From positions 2,045,580-2,109,579 of the forward strand of contig NZ_QUBR01000001.1 in NCBI RefSeq assembly GCF_003586285.1: 64,000 nt of DNA, read 5' to 3'. Numbering within the stretch: position 1 is the stretch's first letter; every line of letters begins with the position of its first letter. This document shows positions 1 through 8,005 of the stretch, in pieces. This DNA comes from Aeromicrobium endophyticum (GTDB lineage: Bacteria; Actinomycetota; Actinomycetes; Propionibacteriales; Nocardioidaceae). Below the pieces are notes generated by a model. That model was not told the origin of the DNA. It saw only the letters and a program-made list of their open reading frames with translations, and ran no database searches. The position numbers were made by a program, and so were the translations under genes.

Positions 1-418
1 GTTGGGGCCCTCCCTCCCTGTGGGCGCTATCGGCCTGTGCCACGGCGTCGGCGCCCCGTGCCGCGGCACGGGGCGCCGACGCCGAGTAGGTCAGCCGCAG
101 CAGCCGCGACTCGCTGACGGTCGTCGCCGAGGCGGCGTCCTCGAGCGTCGTGACCGACACGTGCCGGTCGCCCAGCGCGTCGACCGCCTCGGCGCTCACC
201 CGGCGTGACGAGGCCACGGCCGCCTCGGCGGTCATGTCGACGCGCGATGGATCGGCGGCGTCGACGAACACCACGGCCGTGGCCTCGTAGCGCTCGGGCA
301 GGAGCAGGTGCGCGGACACGCCCGCGGCCAGTCCGACGAGCGCGCCGGCGGCGAGCACGCGCCAGCGGCAGGCCAAGCGAGCGATGAGCTCGGTCAGGGT
401 GAGTGGCTCCACGTCCAC
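1..418 (-). CDS. Wzz-like chain length determinant protein, partial (runs off left edge)
   Basis: About 139 codons are visible before the window edge. The start is GTG at 418, with a second GTG two codons later at 412. One hydrophobic segment (about residues 18-38) is followed by the motif PERYEATAVVFVD, the arrangement of Wzz/BY-kinase-type chain length determinants, whose membrane hairpin frames an extracytoplasmic region. Members set polysaccharide chain length during export of capsule or exopolysaccharide. A second membrane segment or a kinase domain would lie outside the window, so Wzz alone and a Wzz-kinase fusion cannot be told apart. The gene diverges from the sigma factor gene across 94 bp. 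It fits the sugar-nucleotide and glycosyltransferase genes further right. Confidence 0.55.
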   Translation of the reverse strand, partial: MDVEPLTLTELIARLACRWRVLAAGALVGLAAGVSAHLLLPERYEATAVVFVDAADPSRVDMTAEAAVASSRRVSAEAVDALGDRHVSVTTLEDAASATTVSESRLLRLTYSASAPRAAARGADAVAQADSAHREGGPQ

Positions 419-512
419 AGTCTCGCGGCGGGATGGGCGGTCGACGGGACATTGTCCACAGGCCAGGTGCCGGGCCGTGGTGGACGCCCGCGTGATCGGA
501 CATAACTGGGGC

Positions 513-1043
513 ATGACCCCTTGCACCGATGACGACGAGCTGGTCCGTGCGATGCGCGGAGGAGACCACGAGGCCTTCGGCGAGCTGTTCGCGCGCCATG
601 CGGCCGTGGCACGACGGGTCGCGTCGCGCGCCGGTCCGTCCGCGGAGGCCGACGACGTCGTGGCCGAGGTGTTCGCCTGCGTGCTCGTCCAGCTGCGATC
701 GGGGCGCGGGCCGACCAAGAGCTTCCGTGCCTACCTGCTCACCGCCGTCCGGCACGAAGCCGGCCGGCGAGCGGCGATGGCACGCCGGTGTGCGCCGGTC
801 GCCGATCTCGAGCCGTGGTCGGTCGCGCCGACGTCCACCGACGCCGACGACCGCATCCGCGAGGCCTACGCGACGCTGCCCGAGCGGTGGCGCCGCACGC
901 TGTGGCAGCTCGACGTCGAGGGCCGGCGACCGCGTGAGCTCGCGGCCGAGCTGGGGCTGACGGCCAATGCGGTCTCGGCGCTGGGCTACCGGGCGCGGAC
1001 GGCGCTGCGCTCGGCGTATCTCGAGCGGGTCCGCGCTGCCTGA
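513..1043 (+). CDS. ECF-family RNA polymerase sigma factor
   Basis: A 176-residue protein with the two-domain ECF layout. Sigma-2 covers about residues 10-85 (EAFGELFARH, then an acidic ADDVVAEVF stretch for core and -10 recognition). Sigma-4 covers about 115-170 (LPERWRRTLWQLDVEGRRPRELAAELGL, read as two adjoining segments, followed by helix-turn-helix residues TANAVSALGYRAR). The ATG at 513 starts right at the conserved region; in-frame sequence further upstream lacks homology-like composition and overlaps the divergent gene. An AT-rich ACATAACT lies just before the ATG and may be a -10 box. No anti-sigma factor adjoins it on the right and the zinc-finger tail common in such proteins is missing, so its control is unknown. 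Confidence 0.85.
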   Translation: MTPCTDDDELVRAMRGGDHEAFGELFARHAAVARRVASRAGPSAEADDVVAEVFACVLVQLRSGRGPTKSFRAYLLTAVRHEAGRRAAMARRCAPVADLEPWSVAPTSTDADDRIREAYATLPERWRRTLWQLDVEGRRPRELAAELGLTANAVSALGYRARTALRSAYLERVRAA

Positions 1044-1078
1044 GATGCCGGCCGGCGAGCCTGTGGCAGGCTTGCGCC

Positions 1079-1474
1079 GTGCACATCGCCTACGATCCCC
1101 ATCCCGACGGGGAGCCGGATCCCGGCGAGGTCGTCTGGACCTGGGTCCCGTTCGAGGACGACCCGCAGCAGGGCAAGGACCGCCCGGTGCTTCTCATCGC
1201 GCGTGACGGCGACCGGCTGGTCGCGCTGCCGATGACGTCCAAGGACCACGATCGCGACCAGGCGCAGGAGAACCGCGAGGGTCGGTTCTGGTTCGACATC
1301 GGCAGCGGCGCGTGGGACCCGGCCGGACGTCCCAGCGAGGTGCGGCTCGACCGCCTGCTGGTCGTCGACCCCGCCGACGTCCGGCGCGAGGGTGCCGTGC
1401 TCGACGAGGCGCGCTTCGACGCGGTCGCGGCGGCCGTCCGCCCGTACCTGCCCGGCCGGGCGGAGCAGGCATGA
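1079..1474 (+). CDS. PemK/MazF-like protein, solitary
   Basis: A 131-residue protein starting with GTG at 1079. The segment GEVVWTWVPFEDDPQQGKDRP followed by VLLIARDGDRLVALPMTSK matches the beta-barrel start of the PemK/MazF superfamily, whose founding members are ribosome-independent endoribonucleases. Conserved features are the GxVVW opening, KDRPVL and the LPMTSK strand. No small antitoxin gene lies upstream: the preceding gene is the sigma factor, 35 bp away. The stop overlaps the next start by four bases (ATGA at 1471-1474), so it is probably co-translated with the YihY-type membrane gene. This branch is widespread as single genes in actinobacteria and may not be a toxin in practice. Confidence 0.7.
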   Translation: MHIAYDPHPDGEPDPGEVVWTWVPFEDDPQQGKDRPVLLIARDGDRLVALPMTSKDHDRDQAQENREGRFWFDIGSGAWDPAGRPSEVRLDRLLVVDPADVRREGAVLDEARFDAVAAAVRPYLPGRAEQA

Positions 1475-2514
1475 GCGACGACGGGCCGAGCATCCCGCGG
1501 ATCGACGCCTTCCAGCGCCGGCACCGCGTCATCGGCATGCCCCTGGCCGTGATCTACAAGTACTTCGACGACCAGGGTGCCTACCTGTCGGCGATCGTCA
1601 CCTACTACGCCTTCGTCGCGATCTTCCCGCTGCTGTTGCTCAGCACCTCGATCCTCGGCTTCGTGCTGCAGGGCGACGAGGCCCTGCGCGACAAGCTGCT
1701 CGACTCCGCCCTCAGCCAGTTCCCGATCATCGGCTCCGAGCTCGGCACCCCCAACGGGCTGCAGGGCTCGACGACCGCGATCGTGGTGGGTGCCGTGACG
1801 GCGCTCTACGGCGCGATGGGCCTCGGCCAGGCGCTCCAGAACGCTGCCAACATCGCGTGGTCGGTGCCGCGCAACAGCCGGGCCAACCCGTTCCTGCTGC
1901 GGTTCCGCAGCATCCTGTTCCTGTCCATCAGCGGTATCGGCATCCTCACGATCGCGGTCGTCAGCTCGATCCTGGCCAATCCCGATGCCCTCAGCTCCGA
2001 GCTGCAGCCCGTCGTCGGATGGGTCTCACGGATCCTGGGCTTCTTCCTGATCGTCGGCATCTTCACAGCTGTGTTCCGGCTCGTCAGCCTGGGCCGCGCG
2101 GGCGTCCGCTCCGTGCTGCCGGGGGCGTTCGTGACCGGGCTGCTCTGGCAAGGGCTGCAGTACGTGGGCAACACGTACGTCCGCGAGGTGATCGGCAAGG
2201 CCAACTCGGTCAACCAGACCTTCGCACTGGTGCTCGGCCTGCTGGCGTTCATCTACGTGGCGGCGATCATGGTCGTGATGGGGCTCGAGGTCAACGTCGT
2301 CCTGCGCCGTCACCTCTACCCGCGCGCGCTGCTGACGCCGTTCACCGACAACGTCGTGCTCACCGAGGCCGATCAACGCGCCTACGCGGCCTACGCCAAG
2401 TCGCAGCGGCACAAGGGCTTCCAGTCGGTCGAGGTCACCTTCGAGGACGCATCCCACCTCGAGCAGCCGGTCTCCGCGTCCCACCCGCCCGACGAGACCC
2501 GCCCGGTGCCCTGA
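1471..2514 (+). CDS. YihY/UPF0761 family membrane protein
   Basis: A 347-residue integral membrane protein of the family once called RNase BN. It has about six hydrophobic segments, including AIVTYYAFVAIFPLLLLSTS near residue 38, a long helix near residue 100 (TTAIVVGAVTALYGAMGLG) and paired helices near 215-275. The conserved YYAFxxIFPLLLL opening is the family hallmark. Function in the family is unsettled; the old nuclease assignment is not supported by sequence. The ATG at 1471 overlaps the toxin-like gene stop (ATGA). The C-terminal 70 residues are charged and probably cytoplasmic. Confidence 0.85.
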   Translation: MSDDGPSIPRIDAFQRRHRVIGMPLAVIYKYFDDQGAYLSAIVTYYAFVAIFPLLLLSTSILGFVLQGDEALRDKLLDSALSQFPIIGSELGTPNGLQGSTTAIVVGAVTALYGAMGLGQALQNAANIAWSVPRNSRANPFLLRFRSILFLSISGIGILTIAVVSSILANPDALSSELQPVVGWVSRILGFFLIVGIFTAVFRLVSLGRAGVRSVLPGAFVTGLLWQGLQYVGNTYVREVIGKANSVNQTFALVLGLLAFIYVAAIMVVMGLEVNVVLRRHLYPRALLTPFTDNVVLTEADQRAYAAYAKSQRHKGFQSVEVTFEDASHLEQPVSASHPPDETRPVP

Positions 2515-2535
2515 CGTCCGACCGCCTCGGACCAC

Positions 2536-2541
2536 TAGGCT
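2536..2541 (+). promoter_or_regulatory. -10 box for the cold-shock gene
   Basis: TAGGCT fits TANNNT and would give a transcript with a leader of about 40 nt before the ATG at 2590; AAGGTGG just upstream of the ATG is the ribosome site. No clear -35 box is visible. Confidence 0.35.
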
Positions 2542-2589
2542 GTGGGCGACGACGCCTGTCGTCGAGCTGGACGACGTGAAGGTGGCGCC

Positions 2590-2985
2590 ATGCCCACGGG
2601 CAAAGTGAAGTGGTACGACGCAGGCAAGGGCTTCGGCTTCCTGAGCCGGGACGAGGGCGAGGACGTCTTCGTGCGCGCCGACGCGCTTCCTGAGGGCGTC
2701 GCGTCGCTCAAGGCGGGCTCGCGCGTCGAGTTCGGCATCGTCCAGGGCAACCGCGGCGACCAGGCGCTCCAGGTGCGGCTGCTCGACCCCGTCACGTCCG
2801 TGTCGCGCTCGCAGTCGCAGGCGCGGCGCAAGGACCCCGAGGCGATGGCCGTGATCGTCGAGGACCTCATCCGCATGCTCGACACGGTCGGCGAGGGGTA
2901 CCGGCACGGACGTCACCCCGACGGCAAGAAGGCCAAGCCGATCGCCCAGGTGCTGCGCGCCGTGGCGACCGAGCTCGAGCTCTGA
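2590..2985 (+). CDS. Cold-shock domain protein with C-terminal extension
   Basis: A 131-residue protein. Residues 1-60 form a CspA-like OB-fold with the RNA-binding motifs GKVKWYDAGKGFGFL (RNP1-like) and DVFVRADAL (RNP2-like). An extra ~65-residue C-terminal part is rich in charge (QARRKDPEAMAVIVEDLIRML, written here as its conserved core). This long form is typical of actinobacterial CspB-like proteins, against about 67 residues for a classic Csp. The ATG at 2590 starts exactly at the domain. Role: single-strand nucleic acid binding, RNA chaperone. It converges on the VOC gene with only 7 bp between stops. Confidence 0.9.
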   Translation: MPTGKVKWYDAGKGFGFLSRDEGEDVFVRADALPEGVASLKAGSRVEFGIVQGNRGDQALQVRLLDPVTSVSRSQSQARRKDPEAMAVIVEDLIRMLDTVGEGYRHGRHPDGKKAKPIAQVLRAVATELEL

Positions 2986-2992
2986 GGCCTGG

Positions 2993-3376
2993 TCAGCCGC
3001 GCGGCTCGAGGAACTCCAAGCGGTTGCCGAACGGGTCGGCCGCGTAGAAGCGTGCGTGTCCCGGGAACTCGTCGTCCCACGTCACCTCGACCCCCGCGGC
3101 CGCCAACGTCTCGGCCAGTCCCGACAGGTCGCTGACCAGGATGCCGGGGTGCGCCTTCGCGGCGGCCGTGAAGTCGCGCTCGACGCCCAGGTGCACCTCG
3201 ACCCCGCCGCCACGGAACCAGCAGCCGCCGCGTGCGGCCAGCAGGGGCGGCTTCTCGAGCTCGTCCATGCCGAGCAGATCGCGCCAGAACGTCCGGCACC
3301 GCGGCTCGCCGCCCGGCGGGATGGCGAGCTGGACGTGGTGCAGGCGGGCGAAGGCGAACGACGTCATGCGGTCCAT
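2993..3376 (-). CDS. VOC superfamily (glyoxalase/dioxygenase-like) protein
   Basis: A 127-residue protein of paired beta-alpha-beta-beta-beta units. The N-terminal LHHVQLAIPPGGEPRCRTFW opens the first unit, and ARFYAADPFGNRLEFLEPRG closes the second with the usual DPFGNxLEF metal/active-site strand. H13-type and terminal E residues are in place for metal binding, but the substrate cannot be predicted. Start: ATG at 3376, with a second in-frame ATG at 3367 equally possible. It lies at the left end of a leftward pair with the MFS gene, 24 bp apart. Confidence 0.8.
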   Translation of the reverse strand: MDRMTSFAFARLHHVQLAIPPGGEPRCRTFWRDLLGMDELEKPPLLAARGGCWFRGGGVEVHLGVERDFTAAAKAHPGILVSDLSGLAETLAAAGVEVTWDDEFPGHARFYAADPFGNRLEFLEPRG

Positions 3377-3400
3377 CGTGCCCCGGGAGGCCGGCTCGGG

Positions 3401-4924
3401 TCAGAGCTGTTGGGTGTGGTCGCCGGTGCCCGGACGCTCGACGATGGTCGGCTGGTCGGCGGACGGACGCGGGGGAGCGGCCGCCGTCGACGGGGGCGGC
3501 GGCACGCGGTCGGGCTTGCGCGCCTGGCTGACCACGAGCGCGAGCCAGGCGATCAGCAGGGCACCGATGACCAGCAGGCCGATCTGCGGCGTGGCGTCGA
3601 TGCTGAACAGCCCGATGCCGAGCAGCCCCCCGATGACCCAGCCCAGCTGCAGCAGCGTCTCGGAGCGGGCGAACATGCTGGTGCGCACCCGTTCGGGCAC
3701 GTCGCGCTGGATCATCGCGTCGAGGCTCAGCTTGCCGAGCGACTGGCAGATGCCGACCGTGAGCCCGAGGATGACCGCGGTCCACCAGGTGAAGAAGACG
3801 CCGACCGTGGCGAGCACCGCGACGTCGAGGACCAGCACGAAGATGACGACCTGCTCGGGGCGCCGCGTGCTCGCTGCCGAGCCGATCAGGGTGCCGATCG
3901 TGTTGCCCGCCCCGGCGCCGCCGACCACGAGGCCCAGCAGGATCGTGGCGTTGTAGTCCCATCCCATCGAGGCGGGCGGCTCGCGCAGGGTGAACGCCAT
4001 GAAGATCGTCAGGAAGCCGGAGAGCAGCCGCAGCCCGGCGTTGCTGCGCAGCCCGTTGACGACCGAGCGCGTGATGGTGAGGCCCTTGGTGACGGTGCTG
4101 GGGCTCGGGTTGACGAGGTCGACCGGCTCCTCGCCCTCGCTGGAGTCGACCTTCGCGGGCAGCAGGATCGCCAGGACCGTGCCGACGGCGAACAGCAGCG
4201 CGCCGTAGCGCAGGGCCCAGTCGGCGCCGAGCAGCGCGGCGCCGCCGGCGAGGGGCGCCGAGATGGCCGCGGCGCCGGTGCCCGTCAGCGAGATGCGGGA
4301 GTTGCCCTTCACGAGCGTGAACGTCTCGGGGAGCAGGCGAGGCACCGCGGACGCGCGCGTGACGCCGTACGCCTTGGACGACACGAGGCAGCCCAGGGCC
4401 GCGAGGTAGAAGGCCGGCGGCGGCGTGGCGTCGGTGACGGCTCCGGCCAGCACCCAGCAGCAGAAGGCGCGGAAGGCGAGGGTCGCGCCGATCGCCCACC
4501 GGCGGCCGCGGCGGAAGCGGTCGAGGAACGGGCCGATCAGGGGCGCCACGATCGCGAACGGCAGCATCGTCACGGCGAGGAACAGGGCGACCTGTCCCGT
4601 CGCCTCGCCGGTGGGGACCGTGAAGAACAGCGTGCCGGCCAGCGAGATGGCCACGGCGGCGTCGCCGGCGGTGTTGAAGGCGTGCAGCTCGAGCAGGCGG
4701 GAGAAGCCGCTCTCGCCGGCCCCGCCGGAGTGCGTGAAGCGGCGGGCTCCGGTGAAGGCCGACGTGCTGCCCTTGGCGACGACCCGTGCGGTGCCGCGCG
4801 ACGCACGCTTGGCGGCCTGCGCGGCGCGGCTCAGGCCGGACGGGGGAGGGGTCTGCGGGCGGGTGCGGCCGCCGTCGTAGCCGGGATCGGCGGCGTGGTC
4901 GTACGGCCAGTCGTTCTCCTCCAT
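3401..4924 (-). CDS. MFS-type membrane transporter
   Basis: A 507-residue protein. Residues 1-85 are hydrophilic, followed by about twelve hydrophobic segments and a proline-rich cytoplasmic tail (about residues 465-507). The segment IVAPLIGPFLDRFRRGRRWAI is the MFS loop 2-3 signature. The start is ATG at 4924 (MEENDWPYD); ATG at 4933 is an alternative. The substrate is not evident. The order csp, MFS, DUF3027 resembles the neighbourhood around Mycobacterium tuberculosis Rv0871-Rv0877 as I recall it, suggesting an old actinobacterial gene block. It diverges from the DUF3027 gene across 60 bp. Confidence 0.8.
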   Translation of the reverse strand: MEENDWPYDHAADPGYDGGRTRPQTPPPSGLSRAAQAAKRASRGTARVVAKGSTSAFTGARRFTHSGGAGESGFSRLLELHAFNTAGDAAVAISLAGTLFFTVPTGEATGQVALFLAVTMLPFAIVAPLIGPFLDRFRRGRRWAIGATLAFRAFCCWVLAGAVTDATPPPAFYLAALGCLVSSKAYGVTRASAVPRLLPETFTLVKGNSRISLTGTGAAAISAPLAGGAALLGADWALRYGALLFAVGTVLAILLPAKVDSSEGEEPVDLVNPSPSTVTKGLTITRSVVNGLRSNAGLRLLSGFLTIFMAFTLREPPASMGWDYNATILLGLVVGGAGAGNTIGTLIGSAASTRRPEQVVIFVLVLDVAVLATVGVFFTWWTAVILGLTVGICQSLGKLSLDAMIQRDVPERVRTSMFARSETLLQLGWVIGGLLGIGLFSIDATPQIGLLVIGALLIAWLALVVSQARKPDRVPPPPSTAAAPPRPSADQPTIVERPGTGDHTQQL

Positions 4925-4972
4925 GGACCTCATCCTGCCGCACCCCACCACGGGACGCGGGGCGACATGGGC

Positions 4973-4978
4973 GACAAT
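4973..4978 (+). promoter_or_regulatory. -10 box, probable leaderless start
   Basis: GACAAT lies 6 bp before the ATG at 4985, the same spacing as several other starts in this window, so the mRNA probably begins at or next to the start codon. Confidence 0.35.
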
Positions 4979-4984
4979 GGGGGC

Positions 4985-5755
4985 ATGCCCCTCGATGACC
5001 AGCTCGCAGCCGCTGTCGACGCCGCGCGCGCGGCTCTCGTCGAGGCGATCGACGCCGGATTCGGCGGGGCTGCCGATGCCGCCTCGATCGGCGAGCACCT
5101 GGGCGTCGAGCCCGATGCCGAGCTGATGGTCTCGCACCGCTTCGCCTGCCTCACGCCCGGCTACCGGGGCTGGTACTGGTCGGTCAGCATCTCGCGTGCA
5201 CCCGACAGCGACGAGGTCACGGTCAACGACGTCGTGCTCCTGCCGGGCGACGACGCGATCGTCGCCCCGGCCTGGACCCCGTACCGCGACCGCATCCGTC
5301 CCGGTGACCTGAGCCCCGGCGACGTCCTGCCGCCCGACGAGGACGACGCGCGTCTCGTCCCGTCGTGGTCCGCCGGCGACGGCGAGGAGCAGACCGATGA
5401 CCGCTTCTTCGCCCGCGAGGTGGGTCTGGGGCGCGAGTGGGTGCTGTCGCTCGAGGGCCGCGAGCTCGCGGCCGAGCGGTGGCAGGAGGGCGAGCAGGGG
5501 CCCGACGCCCCGATCGCCCAGCAGGCGTCCGGCGTGTGCCACTCGTGCGGCTTCATGGTCAGCCTCGCCGGTCCGCTGTCCGAGCGGTTCGGCGTCTGCG
5601 CCAACGGCATGGCCAACGACGACGGCCGGGTCGTCTCGTTCGACCACGGGTGCGGCGCGCACTCGGGTGCACGACTCAGCCGCGCGGCCAGCAGCAGCAA
5701 GCTCCCCGAGCCGGTCTTCGACACGCTCACGCGCGACGAGGTCGACGGCCTCTAG
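4985..5755 (+). CDS. DUF3027 domain-containing protein
   Basis: A 256-residue soluble protein without signal peptide or membrane segment. Recognised as DUF3027 by overall pattern: an N-terminal AAVDAARAAL helix, the core GYRGWYWSVSISRA and DEVTVNDVVLLPGDDAIVAP, and a C-terminal CHSCGF...GVCANGMA part with cysteines that could bind a metal. The family is restricted to actinobacteria and its function is unknown. It diverges from the MFS gene at 4924 and ends before a strong terminator (5768-5809). Confidence 0.8.
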   Translation: MPLDDQLAAAVDAARAALVEAIDAGFGGAADAASIGEHLGVEPDAELMVSHRFACLTPGYRGWYWSVSISRAPDSDEVTVNDVVLLPGDDAIVAPAWTPYRDRIRPGDLSPGDVLPPDEDDARLVPSWSAGDGEEQTDDRFFAREVGLGREWVLSLEGRELAAERWQEGEQGPDAPIAQQASGVCHSCGFMVSLAGPLSERFGVCANGMANDDGRVVSFDHGCGAHSGARLSRAASSSKLPEPVFDTLTRDEVDGL

Positions 5756-5767
5756 CGCGCGATTGCC

Positions 5768-5809
5768 GCACCCCTCGTGAGCCTGCTCACGGGGGGTGCT
5801 GTTTTGTTT
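5768..5809 (+). terminator. Rho-independent terminator after the DUF3027 gene
   Basis: GCACCCC pairs with GGGGTGC, and inside it GTGAGC pairs with GCTCAC around a CT loop. A T-rich run (TGTTTTGTTT) follows. It separates the DUF3027 gene from the next promoter. Confidence 0.8.
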
Positions 5810-5849
5810 GCGCGATGCACCTATCCGACGTATGGTTGCAGCATGCAAC
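5808..5849 (+). promoter_or_regulatory. Leaderless promoter with operator-like dyad over the start codon
   Basis: TTGCGC (5808-5813) and TATGGT (5831-5836) are 17 bp apart, and the ATG follows 6 bp later at 5843, so transcription should start at the A of the start codon. A perfect 6-bp inverted repeat GTTGCA/TGCAAC with 3-bp spacer covers 5835-5849, exactly over the start site, as expected for a repressor operator. No regulator gene adjoins. Confidence 0.5.
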
Positions 5850-7435
5850 TAGGTAAATCGTCGTCCGCCACCCAGGTCGCCCCCGCTCCTGCCGCCGCCC
5901 CGCCCGCCCCCACGGCGACGGGGGACGAGCTGAGCCACCGCGAGATCATGGAGGTGCTGTTCGGTCTGCTGGCCGCGCTGTTCACCGCGATCCTCAGCAG
6001 CACGATCGTGTCCAACGCCCTCCCGACGATCATCGCCGACCTCGACGGCTCGCAGACCCAGTACACCTGGGTCGTGACGGCGTCTCTGCTGGCGATGACG
6101 GTCTCGACGCCCATCTGGGGCAAGCTCTCCGACCTCATGAACAAGAAGACGCTCGTGCAGATCTCGATCGTCGTGTTCGTCATCGGCTCGATGCTCGCCG
6201 GACTCTCGCGCAACCTGCCCGAGCTGATCTCGATGCGCGTCGTGCAGGGCATCGCCATGGGCGGACTGACGGCCAACGCGCAGTCGATCATCGGCTCGAT
6301 CATCCCGCCGCGGCAGCGCGGTCGCTACAGCGGCTACATGGGTGCCACGATGGCCGTCGCGACCGTCAGCGGCCCCCTGCTGGGTGGCCTGATCGTCGAC
6401 ACCCCGGGGCTCGGCTGGCGCTGGACCTTCTTCGTCTGCGTGCCCCTGGCGGTCATCAGCCTGGTCGTGCTGCAGAAGTACCTCCGCATCGCGACGGTGC
6501 GACGCAAGGTCGACTTCGACTACGCCGGCGCCGTCCTGATCGCGATCGCGGCCAGCCTGCCGCTGCTGTGGGTCACCTTCGCGGGAGACTCCTTCGCGTG
6601 GGTGTCGTGGCAGACCGCGGCCTTCCTCGGCGGCACCGCCCTCGCGGCCGTGCTCGTCGTGCGGGTCGAGCTGCGCCACCCCGAGCCCCTGCTGCCCATC
6701 GCGGTCGTCCGCGAGCGCACCACGGCCCTGGCGATCGTCGGCAGCATCGCCGTCGGCATCGCGATGTTCGGCGGCTCGGTCTTCATCGGCCAGTACTTCC
6801 AGGTCGCCGGGGGGCGCACGCCCACCCAGGCCGGTCTGCTGACGATCCCGCTCATGGTCGGCTCGCTGGTCGGCACGCTGGTCTCGGGTCAGCTGATCAC
6901 CCGGTTCGGGCGCTGGAAGCGCTTCCTGGTCATCGGCTCGGTCTCGCTGATCATCGGCATGGGTCTGCTGTCGACCATCAGCCACACCACGCCCGAGTGG
7001 CACGCCATGGTCTTCATCGCCTTCGTCGGCGTCGGCATGGGCATGCTGCTGCAGAACTACGTGCTCGCGGTGCAGAACACCGTCGACGTCTCGCAGGTCG
7101 GCGCCTCGAGCGCCACGGTCGCCTTCTTCCGCTCGCTCGGCGGCGCGGTCGGCGTCTCGGTGCTGGGTGCCATCCTGGCGGCGCAGGTCAAGGACGACGT
7201 CACGTCCAAGCTGTCAGCCCTCGGCATCCAGTCCAGCGGTGGCGGGGGATCGCTGCTCGACGTGAAGAGCCTGCCGCCACAGGTCGCCGAGATCGTCCGC
7301 TCGGCCTACGGCGATGCGACCGGCACGATCTTCGGCGTCGCCGCGGTCGTCGCGGTGCTGAGCCTGGTGGCTGCTCTGCTGATCAAGGAGGTGCCGCTGC
7401 GCACCACGGTCAAGAAGGCGTCCGACGACGCCTGA
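5843..7435 (+). CDS. DHA2-family (EmrB/QacA-type) MFS drug exporter
   Basis: A 530-residue protein with about 14 hydrophobic segments after a ~40-residue Ala/Pro-rich cytoplasmic start. Typical family signatures are present: LFTAILSSTIVSNALPTII (motif D1 region), WGKLSDLMNKKTL (loop 2-3 motif A), and GPLLGGLIVDTPGLGWRW (motif C). The family exports hydrophobic drugs or metabolites using the proton gradient. The ATG at 5843 is supported by the leaderless promoter; earlier in-frame codons overlap the terminator. Transcription is probably repressed through the dyad at the start site. It converges on the DUF2530 gene. Confidence 0.9.
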   Translation: MQLGKSSSATQVAPAPAAAPPAPTATGDELSHREIMEVLFGLLAALFTAILSSTIVSNALPTIIADLDGSQTQYTWVVTASLLAMTVSTPIWGKLSDLMNKKTLVQISIVVFVIGSMLAGLSRNLPELISMRVVQGIAMGGLTANAQSIIGSIIPPRQRGRYSGYMGATMAVATVSGPLLGGLIVDTPGLGWRWTFFVCVPLAVISLVVLQKYLRIATVRRKVDFDYAGAVLIAIAASLPLLWVTFAGDSFAWVSWQTAAFLGGTALAAVLVVRVELRHPEPLLPIAVVRERTTALAIVGSIAVGIAMFGGSVFIGQYFQVAGGRTPTQAGLLTIPLMVGSLVGTLVSGQLITRFGRWKRFLVIGSVSLIIGMGLLSTISHTTPEWHAMVFIAFVGVGMGMLLQNYVLAVQNTVDVSQVGASSATVAFFRSLGGAVGVSVLGAILAAQVKDDVTSKLSALGIQSSGGGGSLLDVKSLPPQVAEIVRSAYGDATGTIFGVAAVVAVLSLVAALLIKEVPLRTTVKKASDDA

Positions 7436-7449
7436 CCCGACGCGACCGA

Positions 7450-7517
7450 CCCCAGACATGCGGAGAACCGCACCGGATCTGACCCCAGACACGGTGTGGT
7501 TCTCCGCATGTGTGGGG
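7450..7517 (+). repeat. Long inverted repeat between convergent genes
   Basis: Two 26-bp arms (7450-7475 and 7492-7517) match at 24 of 26 positions around a 16-bp spacer. The motif GACCCCAGACA also occurs twice as a direct repeat (7448-7458 and 7481-7491). It sits between the ends of the exporter and DUF2530 genes and has no T-run. It could be a bidirectional transcription stop or a REP-like element. Confidence 0.75.
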
Positions 7518-7541
7518 TGGGACGGGCCGGGATGGGGCAGC

Positions 7542-7946
7542 TCAGTCGAGCTTGCGGCGGCGGCCGGGCTGCATGCGCAGGGCGTTGCGGCGCCGGCGGC
7601 AGTACTCGATGCCGATGAGGCCGAGGCCGAATCCGGCCACGGCCGTCCACAGCCACCACGTGCGTCCCTCGGACTCGAGCGTGCCGAGGAAGGGCAGCAG
7701 GGCGATGGCGACGACGCCCCAGGCGATCGTGCCGACGGTCATGGTGCGTACGCCGTCGACGTCCATCGGCTCGACCTCGGCGACGCGGTGGGTGGTGCGT
7801 CCGATCTCGAGCTCGGTCAGGTCGGGACGTCCGAACTCGTGACGCCGGGCCGCCCGCTCGAGACGGGCGATCTCGCGGTGGCCCATCTTGCGCTCGACGG
7901 TCTCGGGGCCGTCGCCCTGCTGGATCACCCAGTCGTCGTCGCTCAC
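7542..7946 (-). CDS. DUF2530 domain-containing membrane protein
   Basis: A 134-residue protein, GTG start at 7946. The N-terminal ~60 residues are hydrophilic. The DUF2530 core follows: VEPMDVDGVRTMTVGT, one hydrophobic segment (AWGVVAIALLPFL), then GRTWWLWTAVAGFGLGLIG ending in YCRRRRNA. The family is actinobacterial and uncharacterised. It diverges from the beta-propeller gene across 59 bp. Confidence 0.85.
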   Translation of the reverse strand: MSDDDWVIQQGDGPETVERKMGHREIARLERAARRHEFGRPDLTELEIGRTTHRVAEVEPMDVDGVRTMTVGTIAWGVVAIALLPFLGTLESEGRTWWLWTAVAGFGLGLIGIEYCRRRRNALRMQPGRRRKLD

Positions 7947-8005
7947 CCGGTCAGACTACCCGCCCGGATCGTGGGCTCCTGCGCCTCCTGTCATGCTGAT
8001 CAGCA

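Noticed and set aside
27..755. 242-codon minus-strand ORF at the left edge
   Set aside because: Low-complexity Arg/Gly composition and antisense to the sigma factor; the Wzz-like frame in the same region has a proper domain pattern.
1079..1474. Complete type II toxin-antitoxin pair
   Set aside because: Only the toxin-like gene is present; neither neighbour resembles an antitoxin.
3056..5755. 899-codon open frame on the plus strand through the MFS gene
   Set aside because: The part before 4985 is antisense to a clear transporter and rich in Arg/Gly/Asp as expected of a GC-skew shadow; only the DUF3027 end is real.
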